A stretch of DNA of 46,695 bases from Clostridiales bacterium (GTDB lineage: Bacteria > Bacillota > Clostridia > Saccharofermentanales > Saccharofermentanaceae), in assembly GCA_017649645.1 (NCBI GenBank), contig JAGCGK010000193.1, positions 1-46,695 on the forward strand. The letters run 5' to 3'. Shown here piece after piece: positions 34,478 through 42,262 of the stretch. The notes beneath the pieces are model-generated. The model worked only from the letters and a program-made list of their open reading frames with translations, made no database searches and had not been told where the DNA came from. Each line of letters starts with the position of its first letter. Position 1 is the first letter of the stretch. A program made the position numbers and the translations under genes.

Positions 34478-35471
34478 GTTTGATAACATGATGAGAAGAA
34501 AAGAGGAATACGGAGGATTCTTGCCTTTGGAATTGAATTCAGGCAAGGAGTACTTTTCTGAGTATGAATCGCTGCTCAGCAGATTTAATTCGGTCAAAGC
34601 AGGATTGGAATTTATCATCAAAGAGACAAAGGCATCCAAATTGTTTTTGCCTTGTTATTATTGTCCTTCAACAACAGAAGCTATACTTAGAACCGGTATC
34701 GATGTGGTTTTTTATCACATAGACGAAGAGATGAAGCCGAAGGATATTCCGGATGAAGCCGGAAGTTTGGTTGTCCTGGTTGACTATTTCGGAGTTTTGG
34801 GAAAATGTATCGAAGATATCGCAATAGGATTTTCCTTCGCCCAGGTCATTCTTGACAGAGCCCATGCGTTTTTTGCTAAGCCTGTTCTTAAAGACAATAT
34901 CTATAACATCTATTCCGCTAAGAAGTTTTTCGGCGTGCCTGACGGAGCTTATCTGATAAGTTCACGTATAAGATCTGATGAAGCTCCATCTTACTCCAAT
35001 TCTTATGCATCGTATCTTTTGAAAACATACGAGGAGGGTACCAACAGCGCTTATGTCGAAAAGAAGGAAGTTGATAAATATCTTGATTCCAGTTATAAAG
35101 GCATGTCAAAACTGTCTATAGCAATCCTTGAAAATGTTGATTATGATTCGGTTTATGACAGAAGGAAAGAGAACTTTGCTTTTCTGAAGAAATCTTTTGA
35201 TGATGTTAATGAACTTGATATCTCTGATCATTACCCTGCATATATGTTTCCTCTTTTGTTGAAGAAGGGTGGAAATGATCTTAAGAAAAAACTGGTCGAA
35301 GAGAAGATATATGTTCCGACTTTGTGGTCAGGAAAATATGTTTCGGAAAACGGAAATGAATTCGAACTGAATATGAGAGACAATGCTGTGTTTCTGCCGA
35401 TTGATCAAAGATATGATACTGAGGATATGAAATATATTGCATATATCACGAGAAAGATGATGGAGGGATGA
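34467..35471 (+). CDS. Divergent DegT-like PLP-dependent enzyme
   Basis: A 334-residue protein that looks like a shortened, divergent fold-type I PLP enzyme of the DegT/DnrJ/EryC1 kind. The candidate PLP lysine lies in NIYSAKKFFGVPDGAYL (about residues 151-167). VDYFGV near residue 109 and ILDRAHAFF near 130, with the Asp that would contact the pyridine nitrogen, match the DegT pattern. The early region LPCYYCPSTTEAIL replaces the usual GTNA loop, so substrate use may differ. The function could be transamination of a keto sugar or keto acid. It overlaps the GT2 gene by 11 bases; the aldolase gene starts four bases after its stop. Confidence 0.65.
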   Translation: MSFEFDNMMRRKEEYGGFLPLELNSGKEYFSEYESLLSRFNSVKAGLEFIIKETKASKLFLPCYYCPSTTEAILRTGIDVVFYHIDEEMKPKDIPDEAGSLVVLVDYFGVLGKCIEDIAIGFSFAQVILDRAHAFFAKPVLKDNIYNIYSAKKFFGVPDGAYLISSRIRSDEAPSYSNSYASYLLKTYEEGTNSAYVEKKEVDKYLDSSYKGMSKLSIAILENVDYDSVYDRRKENFAFLKKSFDDVNELDISDHYPAYMFPLLLKKGGNDLKKKLVEEKIYVPTLWSGKYVSENGNEFELNMRDNAVFLPIDQRYDTEDMKYIAYITRKMMEG

Positions 35472-35475
35472 TAAG

Positions 35476-36513
35476 GTGAAGATTCTTGATACAACAATTC
35501 GAGACGGAAGTTATGCGATCGACTTCAGATTCAGTTGTAAAGATGTCCGAGATCTTGTTCAAAGATCCCGTAAGATCGGTATTGAATATATCGAGATAGG
35601 ACACGGCCAGGGATTAAACGCCAGTTCCTCTGAACACGGCTATGCTCTTCAGACAGATGAAGAATATATGGAAGCGGGAAGAGAAGTTGCAGGAGATTCA
35701 AAGTTGGGCTTTTTCTGTATTCCGGGTATAGCTGGTCTTGATGATATTACCAAAGCAAAAAATCATCATATGGATTTTATAAGGATCGGTGTTGCGGTAA
35801 AAGATTACGAAAAAGCCAAACCGTATATCGATGCTTGCAGGTCAGAAGGCCTTGAAGTGTTCGTGAATTTTATGAAGACATATTCGGTTGATCCTGTTAC
35901 TTTTGCAAAGGCTGCCGATGATGTCCATCGTTGCGGAGCTGACACGGTCTATATCGTAGATTCTGCAGGCAGTATGAGCGCTGAAGATATCGGAGGATAT
36001 ATAAGTGCGACCAGAGAAATGTCTGATGTAAAACTCGGTTTTCACGGCCACAATAATCTTGGACTTGCTGTCGAGAATACGGTGTTTTGTGTCAGCAAAG
36101 GCATAGACTTTATTGACTGTTCATTCCAGGGTATAGGAAGAAGCCTCGGTAATGCTTCGTTAGAGCAGGTCATCATGGTCCTTGAGAGAAGAGGTTACAG
36201 TACAGGATTTGATATTCCTCGAGTACTGGAATACGGCTTCGCAGGCTTAAGAAATATTGTTAATGAAGGTCTTGTTAATCCGCTGGATTATATGTGCGGA
36301 TTTGCAGGTTTTCATTCCAGTTATCTCAAGGATGTTTACAGATGCTGCAGTGAGAAGGATGTCGATCCTTTAAGACTTATCCTGGCATACAGTAAAGACG
36401 ATAAACTTACCATGGATTACGATAAACTCTGTAAGATCGCTGATTCCCTTCCGAAGGATACTGAGGATAATCCTTACAGTTTTGGAGAGTATTTCTCCGC
36501 CAAGTACAGATAA
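35476..36513 (+). CDS. DRE-TIM aldolase (4-hydroxy-2-oxovalerate aldolase / HMGL-like)
   Basis: A 345-residue HMGL-like TIM-barrel enzyme. LDTTIRDGSYAIDF (residues 4-17) has the DRE-TIM Arg-Asp and metal ligand; FHGHNNLGLAVENT holds the HxH metal motif; SFQGIGRSLGNASLEQV matches the Gly-rich segment of 4-hydroxy-2-oxoacid aldolases. These enzymes join or cleave pyruvate and an aldehyde, or use acyl-CoA. The typical catabolic partner, acetaldehyde dehydrogenase, is absent, so a biosynthetic role in making a glycan building block is more likely (inference). The start is GTG 35476 with GGAGGG eight bases upstream. Confidence 0.85.
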   Translation: MKILDTTIRDGSYAIDFRFSCKDVRDLVQRSRKIGIEYIEIGHGQGLNASSSEHGYALQTDEEYMEAGREVAGDSKLGFFCIPGIAGLDDITKAKNHHMDFIRIGVAVKDYEKAKPYIDACRSEGLEVFVNFMKTYSVDPVTFAKAADDVHRCGADTVYIVDSAGSMSAEDIGGYISATREMSDVKLGFHGHNNLGLAVENTVFCVSKGIDFIDCSFQGIGRSLGNASLEQVIMVLERRGYSTGFDIPRVLEYGFAGLRNIVNEGLVNPLDYMCGFAGFHSSYLKDVYRCCSEKDVDPLRLILAYSKDDKLTMDYDKLCKIADSLPKDTEDNPYSFGEYFSAKYR

Positions 36514-36533
36514 GGAGTTTTCGGCGTTTAGAT

Positions 36534-37931
36534 ATGGGAAAAAAGCACGTAAATCCATTTGTAAAATCATCGTTTCTTTACGTATTCGCATCGGGTCTGG
36601 GTCAGATCATGGTCCTTTTGGGCGTTTTTCTCTTTACGAGATTGATGTCTGAGAAAGATTACGGAAGATATGTAACCTATTATTCGTTTGTTTCGGTTTT
36701 CGCGGTCCTGATAGGAACCAATCTTTTTGAATCACTGAATAATGCCTACATAGACATAAAAGATGACATTATTGCTTTTCGAAAAAGCGTACTGGTATTA
36801 TCTTCGATAATTGCTTTATCTGTTACTGTAGTTACTTTGATGATCAGTGTGTTTATACTGCACCGTTTCTCGGCGTTTGAAGTCATAATGGCAGCGATCC
36901 ATTCTTATACATTTTTTGTGATCAACTATCGAATGTATTCAGCGAACATGGAAAATGATTACAAGAAGAAAATGCTGCTTCTTTCGTTGCCGAATATCCT
37001 TCAATTGGCAATATCTCTCATAACGGTCATCGTTCTTCCTGATATATCGTACGAAGCGAGGATCATTGGTAGTGTAGCAGGTCTTGGAATAATAGCGGTT
37101 CTTTCATACATCGACATTATCAAATGCCCTGGAAAACCGGTTATTACCAAATACTGGAAGTACGCTTTGAAGATATCGGTGCCATCGATCTTTATGTCGA
37201 TCTCCTACATGATAATGCAGCAGTGTGACAATATAATGGTTACCAATTATTGTGGAGAAGAAGTAACCTCGGCATATTCAGTTGTTTTTTATCTAGGTTA
37301 TGCAATGATCGCCGTAAATGCCGCCGTTATGCCTGTTCGTCAGGCTTGGCTTTATCGAAAACTCGATAAGAAAGATTACACGGGAATCAAAACATTGCAG
37401 AAATGGTACCTGATCTTGTTCGCATTCCTGGCTACTTTGGTAATTATGTTCGGAAAGCTTGTCCTGATGTTCCTTCCGAGTTCATATCGCCATTCGGAGT
37501 ACATACCTCCGTTTATACTGAGTGCCTGCATGATGGTATTGTACGGAATGTTTACGGAAGTGCTCCTGTTCCATAAAAAGACCGGTGTTCTTTCAGTAAT
37601 GGTTTCGGTTTCAGCGATCATAAATCTCATATTGAACGCCATTTTCATTCCGAAGTTTGGTGCTATAGCTGCAGGCTTTACAACGGTCTTTGCTTACTTT
37701 ATCCTCTTTATCCTTAATAAGATCGGTGCTGATCTTTGCATAAAAAGACTTTATTCTCTCTTGTATTCGGCCGCTTTTATTGCTTGGGCTTTGCTCCTGG
37801 CTGCAGTTTTCTATATGACAGAATCCCATGAAGTAATTCGATATATTATCTATTCGGCAATGCTTCTTATTTTTGCGATTATCGCACTCGTAAAGAGAAA
37901 GACGATCAAGGAAATGCTTGGCAGTAAGTGA
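36534..37931 (+). CDS. Polysaccharide flippase (Wzx/MOP superfamily)
   Basis: A 465-residue protein with about 12-14 membrane helices and almost no soluble domain, of the MOP superfamily that moves lipid-linked oligosaccharides across the membrane. The first helix region, SFLYVFASGLGQIMVLLGVFLF, and LMSEKDYGRYVTYYS are typical Wzx features, as is SYMIMQQCDNIMVTNY in the middle. AAGGAG lies at 36512-36517, 16 bases before the start, which is long; no better start was seen. It is the last gene of the first half of the locus; a new promoter follows. Confidence 0.88.
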   Translation: MGKKHVNPFVKSSFLYVFASGLGQIMVLLGVFLFTRLMSEKDYGRYVTYYSFVSVFAVLIGTNLFESLNNAYIDIKDDIIAFRKSVLVLSSIIALSVTVVTLMISVFILHRFSAFEVIMAAIHSYTFFVINYRMYSANMENDYKKKMLLLSLPNILQLAISLITVIVLPDISYEARIIGSVAGLGIIAVLSYIDIIKCPGKPVITKYWKYALKISVPSIFMSISYMIMQQCDNIMVTNYCGEEVTSAYSVVFYLGYAMIAVNAAVMPVRQAWLYRKLDKKDYTGIKTLQKWYLILFAFLATLVIMFGKLVLMFLPSSYRHSEYIPPFILSACMMVLYGMFTEVLLFHKKTGVLSVMVSVSAIINLILNAIFIPKFGAIAAGFTTVFAYFILFILNKIGADLCIKRLYSLLYSAAFIAWALLLAAVFYMTESHEVIRYIIYSAMLLIFAIIALVKRKTIKEMLGSK

Positions 37932-37932
37932 T

Positions 37933-37961
37933 TTGCAATATTATAATATAAATATTATAAT
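37933..37961 (+). promoter_or_regulatory. Promoter of the nonulosonate operon
   Basis: TTGCAA (37933-37938), a 17-bp spacer and TATAAT (37956-37961). The decamer ATATTATAAT occurs twice (37938-37947 and 37952-37961), giving two possible -10 boxes. The leader to ATG 38065 is about 100 nt and contains a small CTATG/CATAG hairpin. Confidence 0.7.
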
Positions 37962-38064
37962 TTTTGATAATCATTGATGTTTTTGAATGGATGACTATGC
38001 CTCATAGCAGGGATGGATTGAAATCGGCAAAGTGATAATCGGAATCATTAAGAGGGGTCATGAG

Positions 38065-39261
38065 ATGGAAAAGTTGGCTATTAACGGCGGAGAGCCGGTA
38101 AGAAAAGAGAAGATATTCTACGGTCGTCAGTGGATCGAAGAGGATGACGTTCAGGCAGTCTCTGACACGCTCAGGTCGAATTACATAACCTGTGGTCCTA
38201 AGGTTTCTGAATTTGAAAAAAGATTAGCAGAATATACCGGAGCAAAATATGCGGTTGCGTTAAGTAATGGAACAGCAGCTCTTCACTGTGCATGTATAGC
38301 AGCAGGCATTGGTCCCGGTGATGAGGTCATCACTACACCTATTACATTTGCAGCATCTGCCAACTGTGCTTTGTACTGCGGAGCAAGGCCGGTTTTTGCC
38401 GATATTAATCCTGAAACATACAATATAGACCCAAAGAGTATCAGAGAGAAGATTACCGATAAGACAAAGGCTATCGTGGCTGTCGATTTTACAGGTCAAG
38501 CAGTTGAGTATGATGAGATCCGTAAGATCTGTGATGAGTTTAATCTGATCCTTATCGAGGATGCTGCTCATTCTCTTGCTACTTCATACAATGGTAAGAA
38601 GATCGGATCCTTGGCTGATATGACGACGTTTTCTTTCCATCCGGTTAAGACGATTACCGGTGGTGAAGGCGGTGCGATCACAACAAACGATGACGAGCTT
38701 TACAAGAGACTTGTTCTCGCTCACATTCACGGTATCACTCACGATGAGAGCTTGATGGAAGGTGCTCCGCATGAGGGTATTTGGTATTACGAGCAGATCA
38801 GTTTGGGATTTAACTACCGTATAACTGATTTCCAGGCAGCACTTCTTTTGAGTCAGCTGAAAAAACTGGATTCATTTGCAGCAAGGCGTAAAGAGATAGT
38901 TAAAAGATATAATGAAGCTTTTAAAGATCTTGAAGGTATCATTATCCAGAAGGAGATTCCACAGTCTGACACTTGTCGACACCTTTATATTATCCGTTTG
39001 GATCTGGATAAACTTACCTGCACGAGAAGACAGTTCTTTGATGCCATGTCAGCTGAGAATGTCCAGTGCCAGATCCATTACATTCCAGTATACTGGTTCC
39101 CGTTCTATCAGCACATGGGATATGAGAAGGGTCTTTGCCCTAATGCAGAAGAGATTTACAAAGGCATAATGAGCATTCCGCTTTATCCTAGGATGACAGA
39201 TGAGGATGTTGAGGATGTAATTCATGCTGTGAAAAAAGTAGTAGAAAATTACAAGAGATAA
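38065..39261 (+). CDS. pseC: PseC/SpsC-type nucleotide-sugar aminotransferase
   Basis: About 398 residues, a DegT/DnrJ/EryC1 PLP aminotransferase close to PseC, which adds the C4 amino group to UDP-4-keto-6-deoxy-L-AltNAc in pseudaminic acid synthesis. Motifs: SNGTAALHCACIAAGIGPGDEVI, DFTGQ, LIEDAAHSLATSYNG, and the PLP lysine in FSFHPVKTITGGEGG. The N-terminus KLAINGGEPVRKEKIFYGRQWI is PseC-like. I chose ATG 38065 with AGAGGGG upstream, not the in-frame GTG at 38032. The dehydratase PseB is missing in the window, so the exact substrate is inferred from the PseG, PseI and SpsF neighbours. Confidence 0.85.
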   Translation: MEKLAINGGEPVRKEKIFYGRQWIEEDDVQAVSDTLRSNYITCGPKVSEFEKRLAEYTGAKYAVALSNGTAALHCACIAAGIGPGDEVITTPITFAASANCALYCGARPVFADINPETYNIDPKSIREKITDKTKAIVAVDFTGQAVEYDEIRKICDEFNLILIEDAAHSLATSYNGKKIGSLADMTTFSFHPVKTITGGEGGAITTNDDELYKRLVLAHIHGITHDESLMEGAPHEGIWYYEQISLGFNYRITDFQAALLLSQLKKLDSFAARRKEIVKRYNEAFKDLEGIIIQKEIPQSDTCRHLYIIRLDLDKLTCTRRQFFDAMSAENVQCQIHYIPVYWFPFYQHMGYEKGLCPNAEEIYKGIMSIPLYPRMTDEDVEDVIHAVKKVVENYKR

Positions 39262-39266
39262 TAAAC

Positions 39267-40163
39267 ATGAAGCTTTGTTTAGGAACTGTTCAGTTTGGTT
39301 TGGATTACGGTGTGTTTAATACACCTAAGAAAGATCCCGAGTATTGTATAAACTGTTTGGATTATGCTACTCAAAACGGTATCGATGCAATTGATACTGC
39401 GACGGCTTATGGAGATGCTGAGAATATTGTAGGTGATTTTTTATCTCGAAAAACGATCGGCAGAGATAAACTCTTTATCAGCACAAAACATCTTCCTAAC
39501 ATTCTCGATGATAGCAAGGCAGAGGATTATGTTGATGTAATCAGGGATAATCTTCAAAGATCGCTTAAAACACTTAATACCGATTATGTGGATGCATACT
39601 ATTTCCACAGTTCCAGATATGCTTTTCAACCGGAACTTTTGGAGGCCATAAGCGTAATGCAGAAGGAAGGCCTGGCAAAAAAAGTCGGTGTATCGGTATA
39701 TTATCCTGATGAAGCAATGGCTTGTTTTATCAATCCCAATATTAATTGCATTCAAGCGCCGTACAGCATCTTTGATCACAGGATGAAAGAGTCAGGCGTG
39801 TTTAAAACAGGAAGTGAAAAAGGTTTTGATATCGATGTAAGAACTGTGTTTGTCAAAGGTCTTATCCGTCTTAAAGATGATGAAATCCCGGAACATCTTA
39901 TCAAAGCAAAACCTATCCTGGCAAAACTTGATAAGTTTTGTGAAGAGACCGGATATTCTCGTATAGAACTTGCGATGGGATATGTTAAGAGGGAAAAAGA
40001 GATTAATCATCTTGTTTTCGGTATCAGATCCTTGGAACAGCTTAAAGAGGATGTAGCATCTTTTGAAAAAGACATACCTGAAAGTCTATATGAAGAGATT
40101 GACAGACAGTTTTCAGGTATTTCAGCTGATCTGGTTATACCTAGTCTTTGGGTGAAGGGGTGA
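39267..40163 (+). CDS. Aldo/keto reductase of the nonulosonate locus
   Basis: A 298-residue aldo/keto reductase-like barrel. It starts LCLGTVQFGLDYGV; AIDTATAYGDAENIVG has the catalytic Asp and Tyr, STKHLPN the Lys, and YFHSSRY the His region. NAD(P)H-dependent reduction of a sugar or keto intermediate is likely. Similar reductases occur beside SpsF-type transferases and class III aminotransferases in many surface-polysaccharide loci, but their exact step is not known to me. It starts five bases after pseC without a strong ribosome site, and the next gene follows after four bases. Confidence 0.8.
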   Translation: MKLCLGTVQFGLDYGVFNTPKKDPEYCINCLDYATQNGIDAIDTATAYGDAENIVGDFLSRKTIGRDKLFISTKHLPNILDDSKAEDYVDVIRDNLQRSLKTLNTDYVDAYYFHSSRYAFQPELLEAISVMQKEGLAKKVGVSVYYPDEAMACFINPNINCIQAPYSIFDHRMKESGVFKTGSEKGFDIDVRTVFVKGLIRLKDDEIPEHLIKAKPILAKLDKFCEETGYSRIELAMGYVKREKEINHLVFGIRSLEQLKEDVASFEKDIPESLYEEIDRQFSGISADLVIPSLWVKG

Positions 40164-40167
40164 TTAA

Positions 40168-40938
40168 ATGAAATACTTGGCAATGATTCAGGCTAGATGC
40201 GGTTCGACAAGATTGCCGAATAAAGTGCTTAAGGATTTGTGCGGTAAACCTGCACTTCAGCGCATGATCGAACGAGTAAGTTTAAGTAAGAAAGTTGATG
40301 AAGTAATGGTCGTTACTTCGATCGAGAAAAACAATCTTCCTATACTTAGTCTTTGTTCAAGTATCGGTGTCAGAGTAGGAATCGGTTCCGAAGATGATGT
40401 TCTCGACAGATTCTATCAGACGGCTAAGCTATTACGTCCTGAGTACGTAATCAGATTAACTGCAGATTGTCCGTGTTTTGATGCCGAACTTTTGGATCTG
40501 GCAATAGAGAATCTTCAAAGTGACGTTGATTATTGCGGAATGACGAGCGAATCTTTTGCTGACGGACTTGACTTGGAGATCATTAAGTTCTCGGCTTTGG
40601 AGAAGTCTTGGAAAGAAGCTGAGCACTCTTTTGAAAGAGAGCATGTAACACAGTATATCGTAAGACACCCGGAAATATTTAAAACTCAGAACTTTGAATC
40701 ACCTGTCGGATATTTCGGTGACCACAGGTGGACAGTTGATGAGCCTGAAGATTTTGAACTGGTTTCCCGTATCTATGAGCATTTTATTGGGGAACTTCAT
40801 ACTGAAGAATTCGGATATCGTGAGATACTGGCGTTCTTGAATGATCATCCCGAGATCAAAGCTATCAATCGGATGTATACTCGCAATGAAGGCTTGGAAA
40901 AATCGATCAAGAATGATCACATTGTTGAAAAGAATTAA
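40168..40938 (+). CDS. spsF: SpsF-type CMP-sugar synthetase (cytidylyltransferase)
   Basis: A 256-residue nucleotidyltransferase of the SpsF family. It starts MKYLAMIQARCGSTRLPNKV, the ARxGSxRLPxK nucleotide loop. EDDVLDRFYQTAK, VIRLTADCPCFD (metal-binding Asp), SFADGLDLEII and FGDHRWTVDEPEDFELV are diagnostic. In Bacillus sps clusters SpsF works with SpsC, D, E and G, and the homologous PseF activates pseudaminic acid with CTP. That role fits here because PseI and PseG are encoded in the same operon. The start has AAGGGG. Confidence 0.85.
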   Translation: MKYLAMIQARCGSTRLPNKVLKDLCGKPALQRMIERVSLSKKVDEVMVVTSIEKNNLPILSLCSSIGVRVGIGSEDDVLDRFYQTAKLLRPEYVIRLTADCPCFDAELLDLAIENLQSDVDYCGMTSESFADGLDLEIIKFSALEKSWKEAEHSFEREHVTQYIVRHPEIFKTQNFESPVGYFGDHRWTVDEPEDFELVSRIYEHFIGELHTEEFGYREILAFLNDHPEIKAINRMYTRNEGLEKSIKNDHIVEKN

Positions 40939-40956
40939 ACGGAGGAAAAGATAATA

Positions 40957-42243
40957 ATGCTGTTTGAAAAATCAGATGAGCTTTTGGAGAGAGAACTTAA
41001 GGTCTCTCCGCTTGCTGCTCAGACTTACAGTAAATCATACAGATATTTTTGCAAAGGTATGGCTCCTTCATATATGGATCATGGTGAAGGCTGTTATATT
41101 TTTGATGTTGACGGTAACAAGTTTATCGATTTCATATGTGCACTTGGACCGGTTACAGTCGGATACAATGAACCTGCTGTTAATAAGGCTGTAATAGATC
41201 AGGTAAACAAGTTTGCAAGCGGTACTCTTCAATCGGAACTCGAGGTCAGATTGGCAGAAAGACTTTGCGAGATCATTCCTTGTGCAGAAATGGTCAGGTT
41301 CGTTAAGAACGGTGGAGATGCAACTACTGCAGCGATCAGACTCGCGAGAGCATATACGGGACGTGATATAGTCCTGATGTCCGGATATCACGGAATGCAT
41401 GATTGGTCTATAGGTGCTTCCACAAATAATAAAGGAGTTCCGAAGGCAGTTTGTGAATTGACGATCAACTTTACTTATAACGATCTTGAAGATTTGGAAA
41501 ACAAGCTTAAGGCTAATGAAGTTGCAGCTGTTATTCTTGAGCCGATCCAAAGTAACGGACCTAAGGAAGGTTATCTTGAAGGTGTTAAGGAACTTGCTCA
41601 TAAGTACGGAGCGATCTTAATATTTGATGAGGTAGTGTCAGGTTTCCATTATGCATTGGGAGGAGCACAGGAGATGTTTGGAGTATCTCCTGATCTAGTT
41701 GCATTCGGTAAAGGACTTGGTAACGGTTATCCGATATCTGCCGTTGCAGGTCGTAAGGATCTTCTTGAACAGATAGAAAAAGGCGTTTTCATCTCAACTA
41801 CTTTTGGCGGAGACAGCATCGCTATGGCAGCTGCTCTTGCTACTCTCGATATTTTGTCACGCCCGGGATTTTATGATCATATAACAAAGATCGGAACAAT
41901 GATGCGTGACGGAATCCAAGAAAGGATCGACAAGTATGATCTTAATGATGTTCTCTCGGTAAGCGGTCTTCCTGCACATTGCGGAGTAGCTTTTGAAGGT
42001 CACGGATCACTTTCTTATCTTGATATTCAATCCGTTTATTCACAGACAATGCTTCAAAGCGGAATATTGATCTTTGCTATTTATTTTTTGAATTCATCAC
42101 ATACGGAAAAAGAGGCTCAGGCATATCTTGATGCGACTGACAAAGCGTTTTTCTTGATAAGGAAAGCGATCGACCATGATAGTTTGGAGGGAATCCTTAT
42201 TGGAGGAAAAGTAGATCCTGTTTTCAAGAGAAATATAAAATAA
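40957..42243 (+). CDS. Class III aminotransferase (glutamate-1-semialdehyde aminomutase-like)
   Basis: A 428-residue fold-type I PLP enzyme related to HemL. SNGPKEGYLEGV, LIFDEVVSGFHYALGG (PLP-binding Asp), VAFGKGLGNGYPISAVAG (catalytic Lys) and VRFVKNGGDATTAAIRLARAYTGRD fit class III enzymes. The segment GYHGMHDWSIGAS is close to glutamate-1-semialdehyde aminomutases. There are no other haem genes nearby, and the position in a nonulosonate operon makes a sugar or aldehyde substrate more likely, for example an amination or 1,2-amino shift. The start ATG 40957 has GGAGG 12 bases upstream. Confidence 0.82.
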   Translation: MLFEKSDELLERELKVSPLAAQTYSKSYRYFCKGMAPSYMDHGEGCYIFDVDGNKFIDFICALGPVTVGYNEPAVNKAVIDQVNKFASGTLQSELEVRLAERLCEIIPCAEMVRFVKNGGDATTAAIRLARAYTGRDIVLMSGYHGMHDWSIGASTNNKGVPKAVCELTINFTYNDLEDLENKLKANEVAAVILEPIQSNGPKEGYLEGVKELAHKYGAILIFDEVVSGFHYALGGAQEMFGVSPDLVAFGKGLGNGYPISAVAGRKDLLEQIEKGVFISTTFGGDSIAMAAALATLDILSRPGFYDHITKIGTMMRDGIQERIDKYDLNDVLSVSGLPAHCGVAFEGHGSLSYLDIQSVYSQTMLQSGILIFAIYFLNSSHTEKEAQAYLDATDKAFFLIRKAIDHDSLEGILIGGKVDPVFKRNIK

Positions 42244-42262
42244 CCGGACGGGGCTTAAGAGT

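Noticed and set aside
40957-42243. Haem synthesis gene hemL
   Set aside because: Class III motifs resemble HemL, but there are no tetrapyrrole genes around it and it sits within a glycan operon.
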